A stretch of DNA of 64,000 nt from Nitrosomonas sp. HPC101 (GCF_009833125.1 NZ_QRCC01000008.1:1-64000), one strand, 5' to 3'. Positions 1 to 8,510 are shown, numbered from the stretch's first letter. A program made the numbers and translations. The notes: generated from the sequence alone by a model not told the origin.

Positions 1-2
1 GG

Positions 3-193
3 ACCATTGCCATGGTACGTATGCGAAGCGATTCGAGAACGCGGGTGTACGTTGAGCGACGGACTAAAGAAGGCATGTCCCACAAGGAAATTCACCGATG
101 CTTGAAGCGATACATTGTCCGGGAACTGTACCCTTTAATCCTTGCTGATCTAAACGATTCGATTCGATGCGATCCACTTGACATAGGAGCGTC
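3..193 (+). pseudogene. IS110-family transposase, C-terminal remnant
   Basis: The frame open from the window edge reads like the extreme C-terminus of IS110/IS116/IS902 transposases: a basic stretch (RTKEGMSHKEI) followed by the family's typical RCLKRYIVRELY segment at about 75-135. The rest of the element, including the catalytic RuvC-like domain, lies outside the window or is lost. The frame then runs into an IS3-type fragment in another frame, so the end near 193 is a recombination scar rather than a natural end. The family assignment is by pattern recognition of this segment. Confidence 0.6.
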
Positions 194-400
194 AACGCAG
201 TTGCAGAAAACTTCTTTGGTAGCCTCAAGCAGGAACGCTGCCAGTGGCGACATTACCAAACCCGCTATGAAGCACAGCAGGACATTTTGCAGTATATCGC
301 CGTGTTTTATAATAACAACCAGAGACTGCATTCATATCTGGATTACAAAAGCCCAAACCAATATGAAGCAGAGGCAAAAAAATCGATAAAAGCAGCTTAA
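188..400 (+). pseudogene. IS3-family OrfB transposase, C-terminal remnant
   Basis: From codon 194 a continuous frame of about 68 residues to the TAA at 398-400 reads NAVAENFFGSLKQERCQW, then a segment ending in NNQRLHSYLDYKSP. That is the last part of an rve-type (DDE) integrase domain; the E of NAVAEN is the third acidic catalytic residue. The first two acidic residues are missing, so the fragment cannot be active. It lies directly against the IS110 fragment, one element having been inserted or deleted into the other. The A/T-rich stretch just after the stop probably includes the element's right end. Confidence 0.75.
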
Positions 401-669
401 CTGGAGTGTCCTGTTTTATTTGACTAGGTCAAAAGACAAGATCCACTCTTTCATCATGCTAACGATCAATTCGGATGATCATTCTGTCATGAACCAGTTT
501 CATAAACCTGAAACTGAGAAAAGAATGGTGGTTATCTTGCCAAAAAGGCCGTACAAAGATTGGCAGGCTTCATCAAACCATGACGCCATGAATCAATTGT
601 AGGATCGAAATAAAGTCGGTAATTTGCAAATAAAGTTGGCACCTCCGAAGTACGGTTACGAACTTTTCA
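401..669. other. No gene recognised; degenerate DNA between IS remnants
   Basis: About 270 bases without a recognisable gene. Short open frames exist on both strands but none resembles a known protein or has a convincing ribosome-binding site. It is probably decayed accessory DNA between two transposase fragments. Confidence 0.5.
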
Positions 670-697
670 TTGGTACGGCATGCGGGGAGCAGGTCAC
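670..697 (+). repeat. Copy 1 of a 27-28 bp imperfect direct repeat
   Basis: Begins TTGGTACG and ends GGGAGCAGGTCAC; a near-identical copy in the same orientation lies at 2330-2356. The copies differ by a one-base length change and a few substitutions in the middle. Each ends exactly where a truncated IS3 transposase fragment begins, so the repeat looks like the edge of a mobile element joined to two IS3 copies. Confidence 0.55.
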
Positions 698-771
698 TCA
701 AAGAGAGTGAGACTGGTGTGCTGGTGGCTGAACCTTGTCGCAAACACGGTATCAGCAGCACAACATACTAT
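694..771 (+). pseudogene. IS3-family OrfA fragment
   Basis: The frame reads LKESETGVLVAEPCRKHGIS followed by STTYY, the helix-turn-helix of IS3-type OrfA proteins (typical pattern LKE-E-G--VAELCRKHGIS---YY). The N-terminal start and everything after the HTH are missing. It is cut on the left at the repeat ending at 697 and on the right where DNA of the neighbouring membrane-protein gene begins. Non-functional. Confidence 0.7.
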
Positions 772-776
772 ATTGA

Positions 777-2003
777 TTACGTTAACATTTTCCTTCTAAT
801 GAAATGCGCATGGCGCTTCTTCATCCAGATAATGATGCCGGTTACTGACAGCATGACAATCACCAGGCCAAGCACACAGACAAAAATACGGTATGGCAGT
901 CCGAATACATTGGCCATGTGCAGCGCAGCGAGCCAGGTGGTTACAGTGTTGCCGCTGTACTGGCCGCTGGGCAGCAGTGCCAGTTTGAGTTCACCCGAAT
1001 TGGCATCAAAAAATACATTTGTTCTGCCGCGCTTGTCCTGAATATCTTTCGAGCTACGCACGGTATAGACATAAGTACCGTTCATGCGATTCAATCCCAG
1101 TGCAACCACCTGTTCGATGGTGAAATCCTGTTTCTCTGCCTGCTCAGCCATCAGCTGCTCACCGATGCGCTGTGCCTGCCGCCAGCCTATCTCGGTTTCT
1201 GCCAGAGGGATATCCCGTTTTGGAAGCTCTGTCCAGGGCGCCTTGTATTCCATCACTGCGCGAGTGGTCCAGGTATAGACCGTATCCCACAGATTCATGT
1301 AAACACTGGACCAGGCAAAAGTGAGCAGAATCAGCCACAGCCATAGACCGCTGGCGCGATGCAGGTCGAAATTGAGTTTGTAACTGCTTGATCGCCAGCG
1401 GATTTTCCAGGCCGGCTGCCAGCGTTGCCACCAGCTGTTCTGATCAGGAGAGGATTTCGGAGATTGCCTGCGCCGCTGCGGCAGGGTCAGATAAAACCCG
1501 ACGAAACAATCGATCGTCCAGATCAAGGCACAGATGCCCAGTACCCATACCCCGAATGTGCCTAACGCCAGTTGATCGTGCAGTTCGTAAACAAAAGGCA
1601 TGAAGTTAATCATCCCTTCCGAGATCGCCCCGAACTGGCGCCGCCCCAGTTCTTCACCGGTATAGGGATCGAGAAACAGCTGATCGAACCCGAGTTCATT
1701 TGCCTGACCAGTCTCACCCGGACGTGCACTCATGCTGATCTGTGCTGCACCATAAACCCCTTCGAGCGTTACATAATCAACTCGGCCATACGGGACTCGC
1801 TGCTGCGCGAGCTCGGCCAATGCTGTAATATCCAGCTTGTTAGCCTGGATTTGTTTGGGAATAAACTGAGGATTGATCAGGCGTTCCAGCTCGGGATAAA
1901 ACGCCAGTAAACTGCCCGTCGTCCCCACGATGATCAGAAAACCAGCCATGAACAACCCGGCCCAGCGGTGCAGCCACACCCAGAAAGAACGTTGTGATGC
2001 CAT
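777..2003 (-). CDS. PepSY-associated membrane protein, iron-linked
   Basis: A 408-residue inner-membrane protein of the PepSY-associated TM-helix family (PiuB/iron-regulated membrane protein type). The N-terminus has the family signature WVWLHRWAGL followed by a hydrophobic helix (about residues 9-35). Further membrane segments occur near 140-175, 215-240 and 360-395, with periplasmic PepSY-like parts between. Homologues are usually encoded beside TonB-dependent siderophore receptors and are thought to reduce or release iron in the periplasm; that role is inferred. No receptor gene remains here: IS debris lies on both sides, and the stop codon is only five bases from an IS3 fragment, so the extreme C-terminus could be altered. 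A Fur-like box lies about 70 bp upstream. It appears to be the only intact gene in the decayed region. Confidence 0.88.
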   Translation of the reverse strand: MASQRSFWVWLHRWAGLFMAGFLIIVGTTGSLLAFYPELERLINPQFIPKQIQANKLDITALAELAQQRVPYGRVDYVTLEGVYGAAQISMSARPGETGQANELGFDQLFLDPYTGEELGRRQFGAISEGMINFMPFVYELHDQLALGTFGVWVLGICALIWTIDCFVGFYLTLPQRRRQSPKSSPDQNSWWQRWQPAWKIRWRSSSYKLNFDLHRASGLWLWLILLTFAWSSVYMNLWDTVYTWTTRAVMEYKAPWTELPKRDIPLAETEIGWRQAQRIGEQLMAEQAEKQDFTIEQVVALGLNRMNGTYVYTVRSSKDIQDKRGRTNVFFDANSGELKLALLPSGQYSGNTVTTWLAALHMANVFGLPYRIFVCVLGLVIVMLSVTGIIIWMKKRHAHFIRRKMLT

Positions 2004-2072
2004 TATATAAATAACCTTATAACTATACTTACTTTACAGCGGCGCTATGCGCTGCTCATCACCGTTTTTCAT

Positions 2073-2091
2073 ACTTTATATAATCATTATC
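2073..2091 (-). promoter_or_regulatory. Possible Fur box upstream of the PepSY gene
   Basis: The 19-mer ending ATAATCATTATC matches 13 of 19 positions of the classical Fur consensus, with all 12 positions of the right part identical. It lies about 70-88 bp upstream of the PepSY gene start, which suits an operator. The left half is poor, so the call rests on half-site quality and on the iron-related downstream gene. Confidence 0.4.
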
Positions 2092-2103
2092 TCCTCAAAT
2101 CTG

Positions 2104-2142
2104 CCAATCGAGAATGCGACAAATTGTCGCATTGACGATTGG
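2104..2142. repeat. 39-bp inverted repeat
   Basis: Two 19-base arms, CCAATCGAGAATGCGACAA and its complement, surround a single central A at 2123. The inner nine bases pair perfectly and the outer seven pair perfectly, with two mismatches between. In RNA this would be a long hairpin. It lies between the PepSY gene and a possible upstream fragment on the same strand. It could be a terminator or processing hairpin for a lost upstream gene, or an operator; it has no clear T run on either side. Confidence 0.7.
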
Positions 2143-2160
2143 GTATAACATTGAATAACT

Positions 2161-2283
2161 TTATTGGCAGCAGCCAGAAACCAGGATGGTTTCTACATAA
2201 CCTCGTACAGGAGTATCAAGGTCTGGAAAATCTTGGGATACATTTATTGAGATGACAGCTGGAAATATGCCTGGAATCGCCAG
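2161..2283 (-). pseudogene. Possible C-terminal fragment of a lost gene
   Basis: On the minus strand about 40 codons read without a stop to TAA at 2163-2161, after an in-frame TGA at 2286-2284. The product is not recognised. Its composition is protein-like, and a strong hairpin follows its stop by about 20 bases, as expected for the tail of a gene once upstream of the PepSY gene. A frame this short can arise by chance, so the call is weak. Confidence 0.2.
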
Positions 2284-2329
2284 TCAATTTGAAGCCGATA
2301 TCATATGTTTTGGCAAACAGTCCTTAATG

Positions 2330-2356
2330 TTGGTACGCCAGCAGGGAGCAGGTCAC
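2330..2356 (+). repeat. Copy 2 of the 27-28 bp imperfect direct repeat
   Basis: Begins TTGGTACG and ends GGGAGCAGGTCAC like the copy at 670-697, in the same orientation. It abuts the truncated end of the IS3 OrfB fragment that starts at 2357. The two copies bracket the PepSY gene. Confidence 0.55.
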
Positions 2357-2770
2357 CACCACGGTTAAACATTTAAGTGTTTGACCGTTGGCGCAGGCGT
2401 CGTACACGAAGTCATAGCTCCAGACGCTGTTCCTGCCAGTCGGCAGGCATGGGCGAGGCTGAAATCCGGCCACACGGCGCCGCTTGCGTTTGGCGGGCAC
2501 TTGGAGTCCTGTTTCCCGTCATAGGCGTGAACAGCGCTCCTGGCCGACCTGAATGCCTTCACGATCCAGGAAGACACGGATACGGCGAGAACCAAAGCGT
2601 GGGTATTGACCAGATAGGCGTTGCATAACCTCAATCACTGGCGCATCTTTCGGCGGCATCTTCAGCGTGTAATATAAACTCGAACGGGAAACATCCATCG
2701 GCGCACAGGCCCGACGCTGGCAGATGCCATGAGAGATGGCGTACCTTGCCTGCGCCAGACGAATCAACAA
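2357..2770 (-). pseudogene. IS3-family OrfB remnant with internal stop
   Basis: Read right to left, this is the N-terminal part of an IS3-type OrfB: ISHGICQRRACAPMDVSRSS (HTH region), then SGQYPRFGSRRI and FLDREGIQVG, an in-frame TGA at 2521-2519 where relatives usually have Trp, then KRKRRRVAGF and the start of the catalytic domain (SYDFVYDACANGQTLKCLTV). The first catalytic Asp is in DACANG; the sequence is cut right afterwards at the repeat ending at 2356. The C-terminal catalytic half is missing. Nonsense mutation plus truncation make it clearly dead. Confidence 0.82.
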
Positions 2771-2799
2771 AAACTAAATCCAGTACTTGAGAAATAGAT

Positions 2800-3120
2800 A
2801 TGTTGCCGCATGTAGAAAATGTTCTGATTGATCAAAAACAATACACATTGCCACAAATGGACTGAGGATCAACAAATCAGGAAGGGGTTTTATTAAGAAA
2901 AGCCGGTGCCAGGTACAAAAACCCATACCAGACCAGGCACACATATGCATCAATGATGTTGTCTGCAGGGGAAAATCTAGCGTGGGTATCGGCGCAAATG
3001 GGGCACTCAAATGTACTTATAACAGCACGAATTTATATGCGCTGGATAAACAATAATGAGCAACATGGCAACAAAGCAGTCGAAATGTTTGGGCAACATT
3101 TAGGCAACATCAGAAATTAA
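2800..3120 (+). pseudogene. Phage-type tyrosine integrase, C-terminal remnant
   Basis: From 2866 to the TAA at 3118-3120 the frame encodes about 84 residues of a tyrosine recombinase C-terminus: KAGARYKNPYQTRHTYASMM, containing the catalytic R-H-x-Y-like element (TRHTYAS), then AGENLAWVSAQMGHSNV with the second catalytic His in QMGH, then the Tyr-containing segment TARIYMRWI. The same frame continues upstream of an in-frame TGA (2863-2865) to about 2800 with integrase-like residues. The N-terminal DNA-binding part is lost, replaced by IS3 debris. The stop lies only 23 bases from the 3' end of tRNA-Ser, the expected position for an island integrase at its attachment site. Confidence 0.72.
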
Positions 3121-3143
3121 CCATTTGATTATTAACGAATAAA

Positions 3144-3234
3144 TGGCGGAGAAGGCGGGATTCGAACCCGCGGTACGGTATTACCGTACACACGCTTTCC
3201 AGGCGTGCACCTTCAACCGCTCGGTCACTTCTCC
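3144..3234 (-). tRNA. tRNA-Ser(GGA)
   Basis: A 91-nt class II tRNA with a long variable arm, encoded on the minus strand. Acceptor GGAGAAG pairs with CTTCTCC, the anticodon stem-loop is CACGC-CTGGAAA-GCGTG (anticodon GGA), the T loop contains GGTTCGAATCC, and CCA is encoded. Its 3' end faces the integrase remnant, making it the probable attachment site of the decayed element to the left. Confidence 0.97.
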
Positions 3235-3257
3235 TTGCCCTGCAAACGCGACCGTGA

Positions 3258-3286
3258 AGGATAAACCAGATTTACTCCGGGAGCAA
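3258..3286 (-). promoter_or_regulatory. Putative sigma70 promoter of tRNA-Ser
   Basis: On the minus strand TTGCTC (3286-3281) and TATCCT (3263-3258) are separated by exactly 17 bases and placed about 24 bases before the tRNA 5' end. Confidence 0.5.
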
Positions 3287-3324
3287 TACATGGTGAGCTA
3301 TCGGGTAAGGTTCACAAAAAGATT

Positions 3325-3368
3325 ACGAGAAGTAAGGAGCGCATCAGGAAAAATCTTCTTATTCTCGT
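3325..3368 (-). terminator. Possible terminator after ubiD
   Basis: ACGAGAA...TTCTCGT arms, extending to about 11 pairs with one bulge, lie just past the ubiD stop. On the minus strand the hairpin is followed within six bases by TTTTT. The loop is long (about 20 bases), so efficiency is uncertain. Confidence 0.4.
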
Positions 3369-3378
3369 GATGGCCTGA

Positions 3379-4842
3379 TCAGAATGGCAGCTGCTGCCAA
3401 AGATGGTCGATTCTGGTTTTGACGGTTGCATCCATTTCGATGGCGCGACCCCATTCACGTGTTGTTTCACCTTGCCATTTGTTGGTGGCATCCAGGCCCA
3501 TTTTGCTGCCAAGCCCCGAAACCGGGCTGGCGAAGTCGAGGTAATCGATCGGGGTATTTTCCACGATCAGAGTATCGCGTACTGGGTCGACTCGGGTCGT
3601 CATTGCCCAGACGACTTCTTTCCAGTCACGGATATCGATATCGTCATCGGTCACGATGATGAATTTGGTATACATGAACTGACGCAAAAAACTCCAGATA
3701 CCAAACATGACGCGCTTGGCATGGCCGGGATACTGCTTTTTCATGCTGACTACAGCAAGGCGGTAAGAGCAGCCTTCAGGTGGCAGGTAAAAATCGGTGA
3801 TTTCGGTGAATTGTTTCTGCAACAGTGGTACGAATACCTCGTTGAGCGCTACACCGAGGATGGCCGGCTCATCAGGGGGTTTGCCGGTGTAGGTGGAGTG
3901 ATAGATTGGATCGCGGCGCATGGTGATGCGTTCGATCGTGAAGATCGGGAAGGTTTCCTGTTCGTTGTAATAGCCGGTATGGTCGCCATAAGGTCCTTCC
4001 ACAGCTGTTTCATCCGGATAAATATAGCCTTCCAGCACGATTTCGGCGCTGGCGGGAACCTGTAAATCATGCGTCAGGCATTTGACGACTTCGGTTTTTG
4101 CACCACGCAGCAATCCGGCAAACTGGTATTCGCTCAGGCTGTCGGGAACCGGGGTGACTGCTCCCAGAATCGTTGCCGGATCCGCACCCAGTGCAACGGC
4201 GACTGGATAGGGCTGTCCCGGATTCGTCTGGCAGAAATCACGGTAATCCAACGCTCCGCCGCGATGCGCCAACCAGCGCATGATTACTTTGTTCGGTGCA
4301 ATTACCTGCTGCCGGTAAATGCCCAGATTCTGTCTGGATTTATGCGGGCCGCGTGTCACCGTGAGTCCCCAGGTGATCAGGGGGGCCACATCTTCCGGCC
4401 AGCAGGTCTGGATCGGCAGTTTGCCCAGATCGACATCATTCCCTTCCCACACGATTTCCTGACAAGGAGCGCTGGTCAGTTGTTTGGGTGTCATATTGAG
4501 CACTTGCTTCAGTACCGGCAGTTTTTCCCAAGCGTCGCGCAGTCCTTTGGGGGGATCAGGTTCCTTGAGATAGGCGAGCAGTTTGCCCACTTCCCGCAAG
4601 GCAGAAACCGAGGTCTGGCCCATGCCCAGCGCTACTCGCTCCGGTGTGCCGAACAGATTGCCCAATACCGGGATAGTATATCCGGCAGGCCGTTCGAACA
4701 GTACGGCCGGACCGGCCTGCTTGAGCAGACGATCACAGATTTCCGTCATCTCCAGATGCGGGTCGATTTCGATCCCTACGCGCTTCAGATCACCTCGTTG
4801 CTCAAGCTGTACGAGAAAATCACGTAAATCCTTATATTTCAT
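3379..4842 (-). CDS. ubiD: UbiD, prenylated-FMN 4-hydroxy-3-polyprenylbenzoate decarboxylase
   Basis: Decarboxylates 3-octaprenyl-4-hydroxybenzoate in ubiquinone synthesis, using the prenylated FMN made by UbiX (not in this window). At 487 residues it has the length of E. coli UbiD and is collinear throughout. The hallmark [11 protein letters not shown] segment, with the catalytic Glu near residue 281, is intact, as are the conserved PDEPAILG and [11 protein letters not shown] blocks. ATG at 4842 is preferred over an in-frame TTG one codon earlier. It is the last gene of a same-strand ubiC-ubiA-ubiD series (gaps of about 67 and 75 bases), so three ubiquinone genes are probably co-expressed. 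Confidence 0.95.
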   Translation of the reverse strand: MKYKDLRDFLVQLEQRGDLKRVGIEIDPHLEMTEICDRLLKQAGPAVLFERPAGYTIPVLGNLFGTPERVALGMGQTSVSALREVGKLLAYLKEPDPPKGLRDAWEKLPVLKQVLNMTPKQLTSAPCQEIVWEGNDVDLGKLPIQTCWPEDVAPLITWGLTVTRGPHKSRQNLGIYRQQVIAPNKVIMRWLAHRGGALDYRDFCQTNPGQPYPVAVALGADPATILGAVTPVPDSLSEYQFAGLLRGAKTEVVKCLTHDLQVPASAEIVLEGYIYPDETAVEGPYGDHTGYYNEQETFPIFTIERITMRRDPIYHSTYTGKPPDEPAILGVALNEVFVPLLQKQFTEITDFYLPPEGCSYRLAVVSMKKQYPGHAKRVMFGIWSFLRQFMYTKFIIVTDDDIDIRDWKEVVWAMTTRVDPVRDTLIVENTPIDYLDFASPVSGLGSKMGLDATNKWQGETTREWGRAIEMDATVKTRIDHLWQQLPF

Positions 4843-4917
4843 CAATCAGGCACGGTAATGGTTGTGTAAGAAAATTGAACGGAATGTGATGGAGTTGGAG
4901 CTGATCCTGAGTCCTTG

Positions 4918-5811
4918 TCAGAGGGATGGATTGGTTCTGAGCAGCGTATCGAGCACTATACCCACAAATATGACTGCGCCGATCCAGTTGTTATGCAAAA
5001 ATGCCTGGAAACAGCGAAAGGGTTCACGTTTACGGATCATGCCGTATTGAACGATGACCAGGCCCAATGCAATCAGCAGAGCGCCATAAAACCAGATGCC
5101 GCGCTGCAGTAATATGCCTGCGTAAGCCAGGATGCTCAGAAAGATGATGTGGCATAGCAGAACGCCTGCCACATCGAATCGACCGAATGTGATGGCAGAC
5201 GTTTTGACGCCGATTTTCAGATCATCCGCGCGATCTACCAGCGCATATTCGGTATCGTAAGCGATCACCCAGAACAGATTGGCCAGCACCAATAACCATG
5301 CGAGCGGTGGCACAGTACCGGTTTGTGCTGCAAATGCCATGGGAATGCCGAAGCTGAATGCGATGCCCAGGTACGCTTGTGGCATGGCAAAGAAGCGTTT
5401 GGTAAATGGATAGGAAGCTGCAAGGAACAGGGCGGGTACGGATAGCTGAATCGTCAGCAGATTGAGCGGCAGTATCAGCAGGAACGCGCACAAACTCAGC
5501 CCGGCGGCAATCAGCAATGCTTCGCGTGTCGTAATGAGGCCGGCCGCCAGAGGGCGATTGCGGGTGCGGGAAACATGAGGATCGATACGTCGGTCGGCAA
5601 AATCGTTGATGGCGCAACCAGCGGAGCGCATTAGAATCGTGCCGAGAACGAAAATTACCAGAATCTTCAAATCCGGCGTACCATCAGCCGCCAGCCATAA
5701 TCCCCATAATGTCGGCCATAGCAGCAACAAGATGCCGATAGGTTTATCCAGCCGGATCAGCCGGGCGTATGCAGAAAGCCGGTCTGCGAAGGTTATGTTT
5801 ACAGTAGTCAT
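4918..5811 (-). CDS. ubiA: UbiA, 4-hydroxybenzoate polyprenyltransferase
   Basis: Integral membrane prenyltransferase that joins the polyprenyl tail to 4-hydroxybenzoate. 297 residues, close to the E. coli enzyme. Both Mg-diphosphate binding motifs are present: NDFADRRID (about residue 68) and [12 protein letters not shown] (about residue 187). About eight to nine hydrophobic segments can be picked out, starting with [15 protein letters not shown]. It lies between ubiC, which makes its aromatic substrate, and ubiD, which acts on its product: three ubiquinone steps together. Confidence 0.96.
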   Translation of the reverse strand: MTTVNITFADRLSAYARLIRLDKPIGILLLLWPTLWGLWLAADGTPDLKILVIFVLGTILMRSAGCAINDFADRRIDPHVSRTRNRPLAAGLITTREALLIAAGLSLCAFLLILPLNLLTIQLSVPALFLAASYPFTKRFFAMPQAYLGIAFSFGIPMAFAAQTGTVPPLAWLLVLANLFWVIAYDTEYALVDRADDLKIGVKTSAITFGRFDVAGVLLCHIIFLSILAYAGILLQRGIWFYGALLIALGLVIVQYGMIRKREPFRCFQAFLHNNWIGAVIFVGIVLDTLLRTNPSL

Positions 5812-5878
5812 AAGAATCAGTTCAGTAATGTATCCGGGCCTGATAGATGATCAGGAAGGTAGAGCGTATTTTACCGCG

Positions 5879-6415
5879 TTAAAGTCTGCGGATTGCAGGC
5901 AGAAATACTTCGGTGACGAGTATCGGCTGCTGTAACAGGATAAATAACGAGCGTCTTGCCCAGAGATTGATCGGACGAATCTGGAGTTGCCGGCAGGCAC
6001 GTTCAAACAGCGGATGGTGCGGTTTCAGTTTTCTGAAGGCGAGGGGCGTGCGCTGTATCAGCGGGTTGGTGAACAGCATGGTGCCCAGCGACTGGTTGCC
6101 CAGGCGGCTCAGGCCACGCCATGCTCCCCGTAAATGTTCTCTTCTGACGATTGAATGGGCAAATACAACTGGTGTTTCATTGCAACGCAGGTAAACCTCC
6201 CGTATCAATGCCCGGGTCTGTCTGCGCAGGTGCATGATTTCCAGCTCATCGATACATGCTGTCGACAGTGCCTGAAAAACGGGTTCAACTTGAAAATGCT
6301 CGCAGCGATCCTGGATCAGGCGGGTGAGGGAACCCCGGTGAGTCAGCCACCAGTTGAGATCGACGGGCGCGGAAACAGGTTCAGGATGCCACGCCAGAGG
6401 CGGGTTGGCCTTCAT
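5879..6415 (-). CDS. ubiC: UbiC, chorismate pyruvate-lyase
   Basis: Converts chorismate to 4-hydroxybenzoate plus pyruvate, the committed step of ubiquinone synthesis. 178 residues against 165 in E. coli. Family features are visible: REVYLRCN near the middle, the LGTMLFTNP block, LWARRSLF, and the C-terminal TEVFLPA that carries the active-site Glu. The start MKANPPLAW gives about 13 extra N-terminal residues relative to E. coli. First gene of the ubiC-ubiA-ubiD series. Confidence 0.92.
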   Translation of the reverse strand: MKANPPLAWHPEPVSAPVDLNWWLTHRGSLTRLIQDRCEHFQVEPVFQALSTACIDELEIMHLRRQTRALIREVYLRCNETPVVFAHSIVRREHLRGAWRGLSRLGNQSLGTMLFTNPLIQRTPLAFRKLKPHHPLFERACRQLQIRPINLWARRSLFILLQQPILVTEVFLPAIRRL

Positions 6416-6482
6416 TACGACAAGAGTATGTAAGACGGGGAAGCTGGTTGTAGCATTGGTCTGTAAAAACGGAGATCCACGG

Positions 6483-6890
6483 TCAGGCTGGCACCTGGTT
6501 CTTTAATGTATGTTTCCGGATCGTATTGAGTAGTGCTTCTTTGGTAAACGGCTTGGTGAGGTATTCGTCAGAACCGACCATTCTGCCGCGTGCGCGATCA
6601 AACAATCCGTTTTTGCTGGAGAGCATGATGACCGGCACAGACTGGTATCTGGGATTCTTCTTGATCAGCATACAGGCCTGGTAGCCATCCAGCCGTGGCA
6701 TAACGATATCCAGGAAAATAATGTCCGGTTGATAATCAATCACCTTGGCCATTGCATCAAATCCGTCTATGGCCAGAATCACTTTGCAGCCTGAATGTGC
6801 AAGAAAAATTTCGGCACTGCGACGAATGGTGTTGCTGTCATCAACCACCATCACTTTGATGTCTGCTAAATCATTTTCCATGTCAGTCAC
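6483..6890 (-). CDS. Receiver-only response regulator, PilG/CheY-like
   Basis: A 135-residue single REC domain without an output domain. The acidic pocket (VDDSN), the phospho-acceptor Asp in FLDIVMP, the conserved SSK switch residues and the Lys of TKPF are all present. PilG-type regulators of twitching motility have this size and sequence style, but no pil genes are adjacent, so a role in pilus control is only an analogy. Two starts are possible (MTDMEND: codon 1 or 4). It lies 160 bases downstream of trkH and 67 bases upstream of ubiC on the same strand; function is not settled by context. Confidence 0.85.
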   Translation of the reverse strand: MTDMENDLADIKVMVVDDSNTIRRSAEIFLAHSGCKVILAIDGFDAMAKVIDYQPDIIFLDIVMPRLDGYQACMLIKKNPRYQSVPVIMLSSKNGLFDRARGRMVGSDEYLTKPFTKEALLNTIRKHTLKNQVPA

Positions 6891-7052
6891 AATTTTCCCC
6901 TATTTCCAGAATCCAGAATTTCCTGCAAGGTTTTTATTTTGTACGTCGGAGTTTGTTCTTGTCGGGTGTTCTTTTTTACCGCAAGCAGATTTTTGCTTAT
7001 TATAATAACGTATTATCGGCTGCTTCAATTTGATCTGAGTATTCCGTCTGCT

Positions 7053-8510
7053 TTATTTTCGCCAGAAGGCGGGGGTGAAAACAATCATCAGAGTATAAAA
7101 TTCCAGTCGACCGAGGAACATGGCAAAACTGCACAGCCAGATTTGAAAATCGTTGAGCGAAGCATAGTTCATGGATGGACCTACTCTTCCTAATCCAGGG
7201 CCCAGGTTATTCAGACATGCAACAGCAGCTGAAAAAGCGGTAATTTCATCAAGCCCGCTCAATGCCAGCGTGAGTGTCATCAGAACGATACTAATCAGAT
7301 AAACAAACAAAAATGCCAGCACGCCAAAAATAATTTCATTGGGGACAATATTTTTACCAATTTTAACTAGAGAAATTGCGCGTGGATGCATGATAATAAT
7401 CATTTCACGAAAGAACTGCTGAAACAGGATGCGCGCACGGATCATTTTGATGCCGCCACCCGTTGAGCCAGATGATGTGCAAAAACCCGATAAAAAAAGG
7501 ATCCAAAGAGGTGCAAAAATTGGCCAGAGGGTATAATCAGTATTGCTGAAACCGGTGGTTGTAGCGACGGAAACCACGTTAAAAACGGCATAACGTAGCG
7601 CAATGAGAGGATCTGTATAAATTCCTTTAATCCAAAGGAAAGCCGCTATGCTGATACAGCTGCCAAGCGTAATCAGGATAAACAATTTTGCTTCCGGATC
7701 AATACGGTAAGCAAAGAAACTCTTGGTATGCCAGGCCATGAAGTGCGCTGAGAAATTGATGCCAGCGATCAGCATGAACACCACCGCAATGGTTTCAATT
7801 AATGAGGAATCCCAGTATTCATAACTGGCGTCATGAGTGGAGAATCCTACCAGACCGAGCGTACTTAAGGCGTGAGCAATTGCATCGAATGAAGTCATGC
7901 CTGCCTGCCAGTAAGCGATTGCGCAAATAATGGTTAAAGTGACGTAGATCAGCCATAATCGTTTTGCTGTTTCTGCGATCCGGGGCGTTAATCTGGATTC
8001 CTTGATGGGACCGGGAATTTCTGCACTGAGAAGTTGCCGCCCCCCAACGCCAAGCATAGGCAGAATGGCTACTGCCAACACAATCAATCCCATGCCACCA
8101 ATCCATCCCATGAGACAGCGCCATAGATTGATCGCGCAGGGAAGTTCGTCGAGCCCTGTCAATATTGTTGCGCCCGTTGAAGTCAGGCCGGATGCTGCTT
8201 CAAAATACGCTTTGGCGAGGCCAAGCTCCGGAAAGTAAAAAAACAGGGGCAGCATACCAAATACGGATAATGATAGCCACACCAGTACAACCAGTAAAAA
8301 TCCATCCCGGATTTGCAGCTCGCGTTTGAATCGGTATGTCAGCAACCATATTGTTGTGCCACACCCCAGTGTGGTGAGTAGCGCTTTAAGAAAAACAGGC
8401 AATGATCCATCTTGCATCCAGTAGGCGACTCCACAGGGGATCAGCAAAATCAGCCCGAACATCAGTATTACTTTGCCCAGGATATTGGCTACCGCGAGGA
8501 AGTGGCTCAT
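7053..8510 (-). CDS. trkH: TrkH, potassium uptake channel subunit
   Basis: Pore subunit of the Trk K+ uptake system in the inner membrane. 485 residues with four membrane-pore-membrane repeats; the four selectivity-filter segments can be read as STGATILTG, GFSTHDAS, ATTTGFSN and NLGPGLG. Length matches E. coli TrkH (483). It follows trkA by 23 bases on the same strand, so gate regulator and pore form one operon. Confidence 0.96.
   Translation of the reverse strand: MSHFLAVANILGKVILMFGLILLIPCGVAYWMQDGSLPVFLKALLTTLGCGTTIWLLTYRFKRELQIRDGFLLVVLVWLSLSVFGMLPLFFYFPELGLAKAYFEAASGLTSTGATILTGLDELPCAINLWRCLMGWIGGMGLIVLAVAILPMLGVGGRQLLSAEIPGPIKESRLTPRIAETAKRLWLIYVTLTIICAIAYWQAGMTSFDAIAHALSTLGLVGFSTHDASYEYWDSSLIETIAVVFMLIAGINFSAHFMAWHTKSFFAYRIDPEAKLFILITLGSCISIAAFLWIKGIYTDPLIALRYAVFNVVSVATTTGFSNTDYTLWPIFAPLWILFLSGFCTSSGSTGGGIKMIRARILFQQFFREMIIIMHPRAISLVKIGKNIVPNEIIFGVLAFLFVYLISIVLMTLTLALSGLDEITAFSAAVACLNNLGPGLGRVGPSMNYASLNDFQIWLCSFAMFLGRLEFYTLMIVFTPAFWRK

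Noticed and set aside
2034-2072. A 12-residue open frame before the PepSY gene on the minus strand
   Set aside because: No convincing ribosome-binding site at its ATG and no recognisable product; very short frames like this are expected by chance.
2774-3010. A 78-codon minus-strand open frame left of tRNA-Ser
   Set aside because: It is the shadow of the plus-strand integrase remnant, which has clear recombinase motifs.
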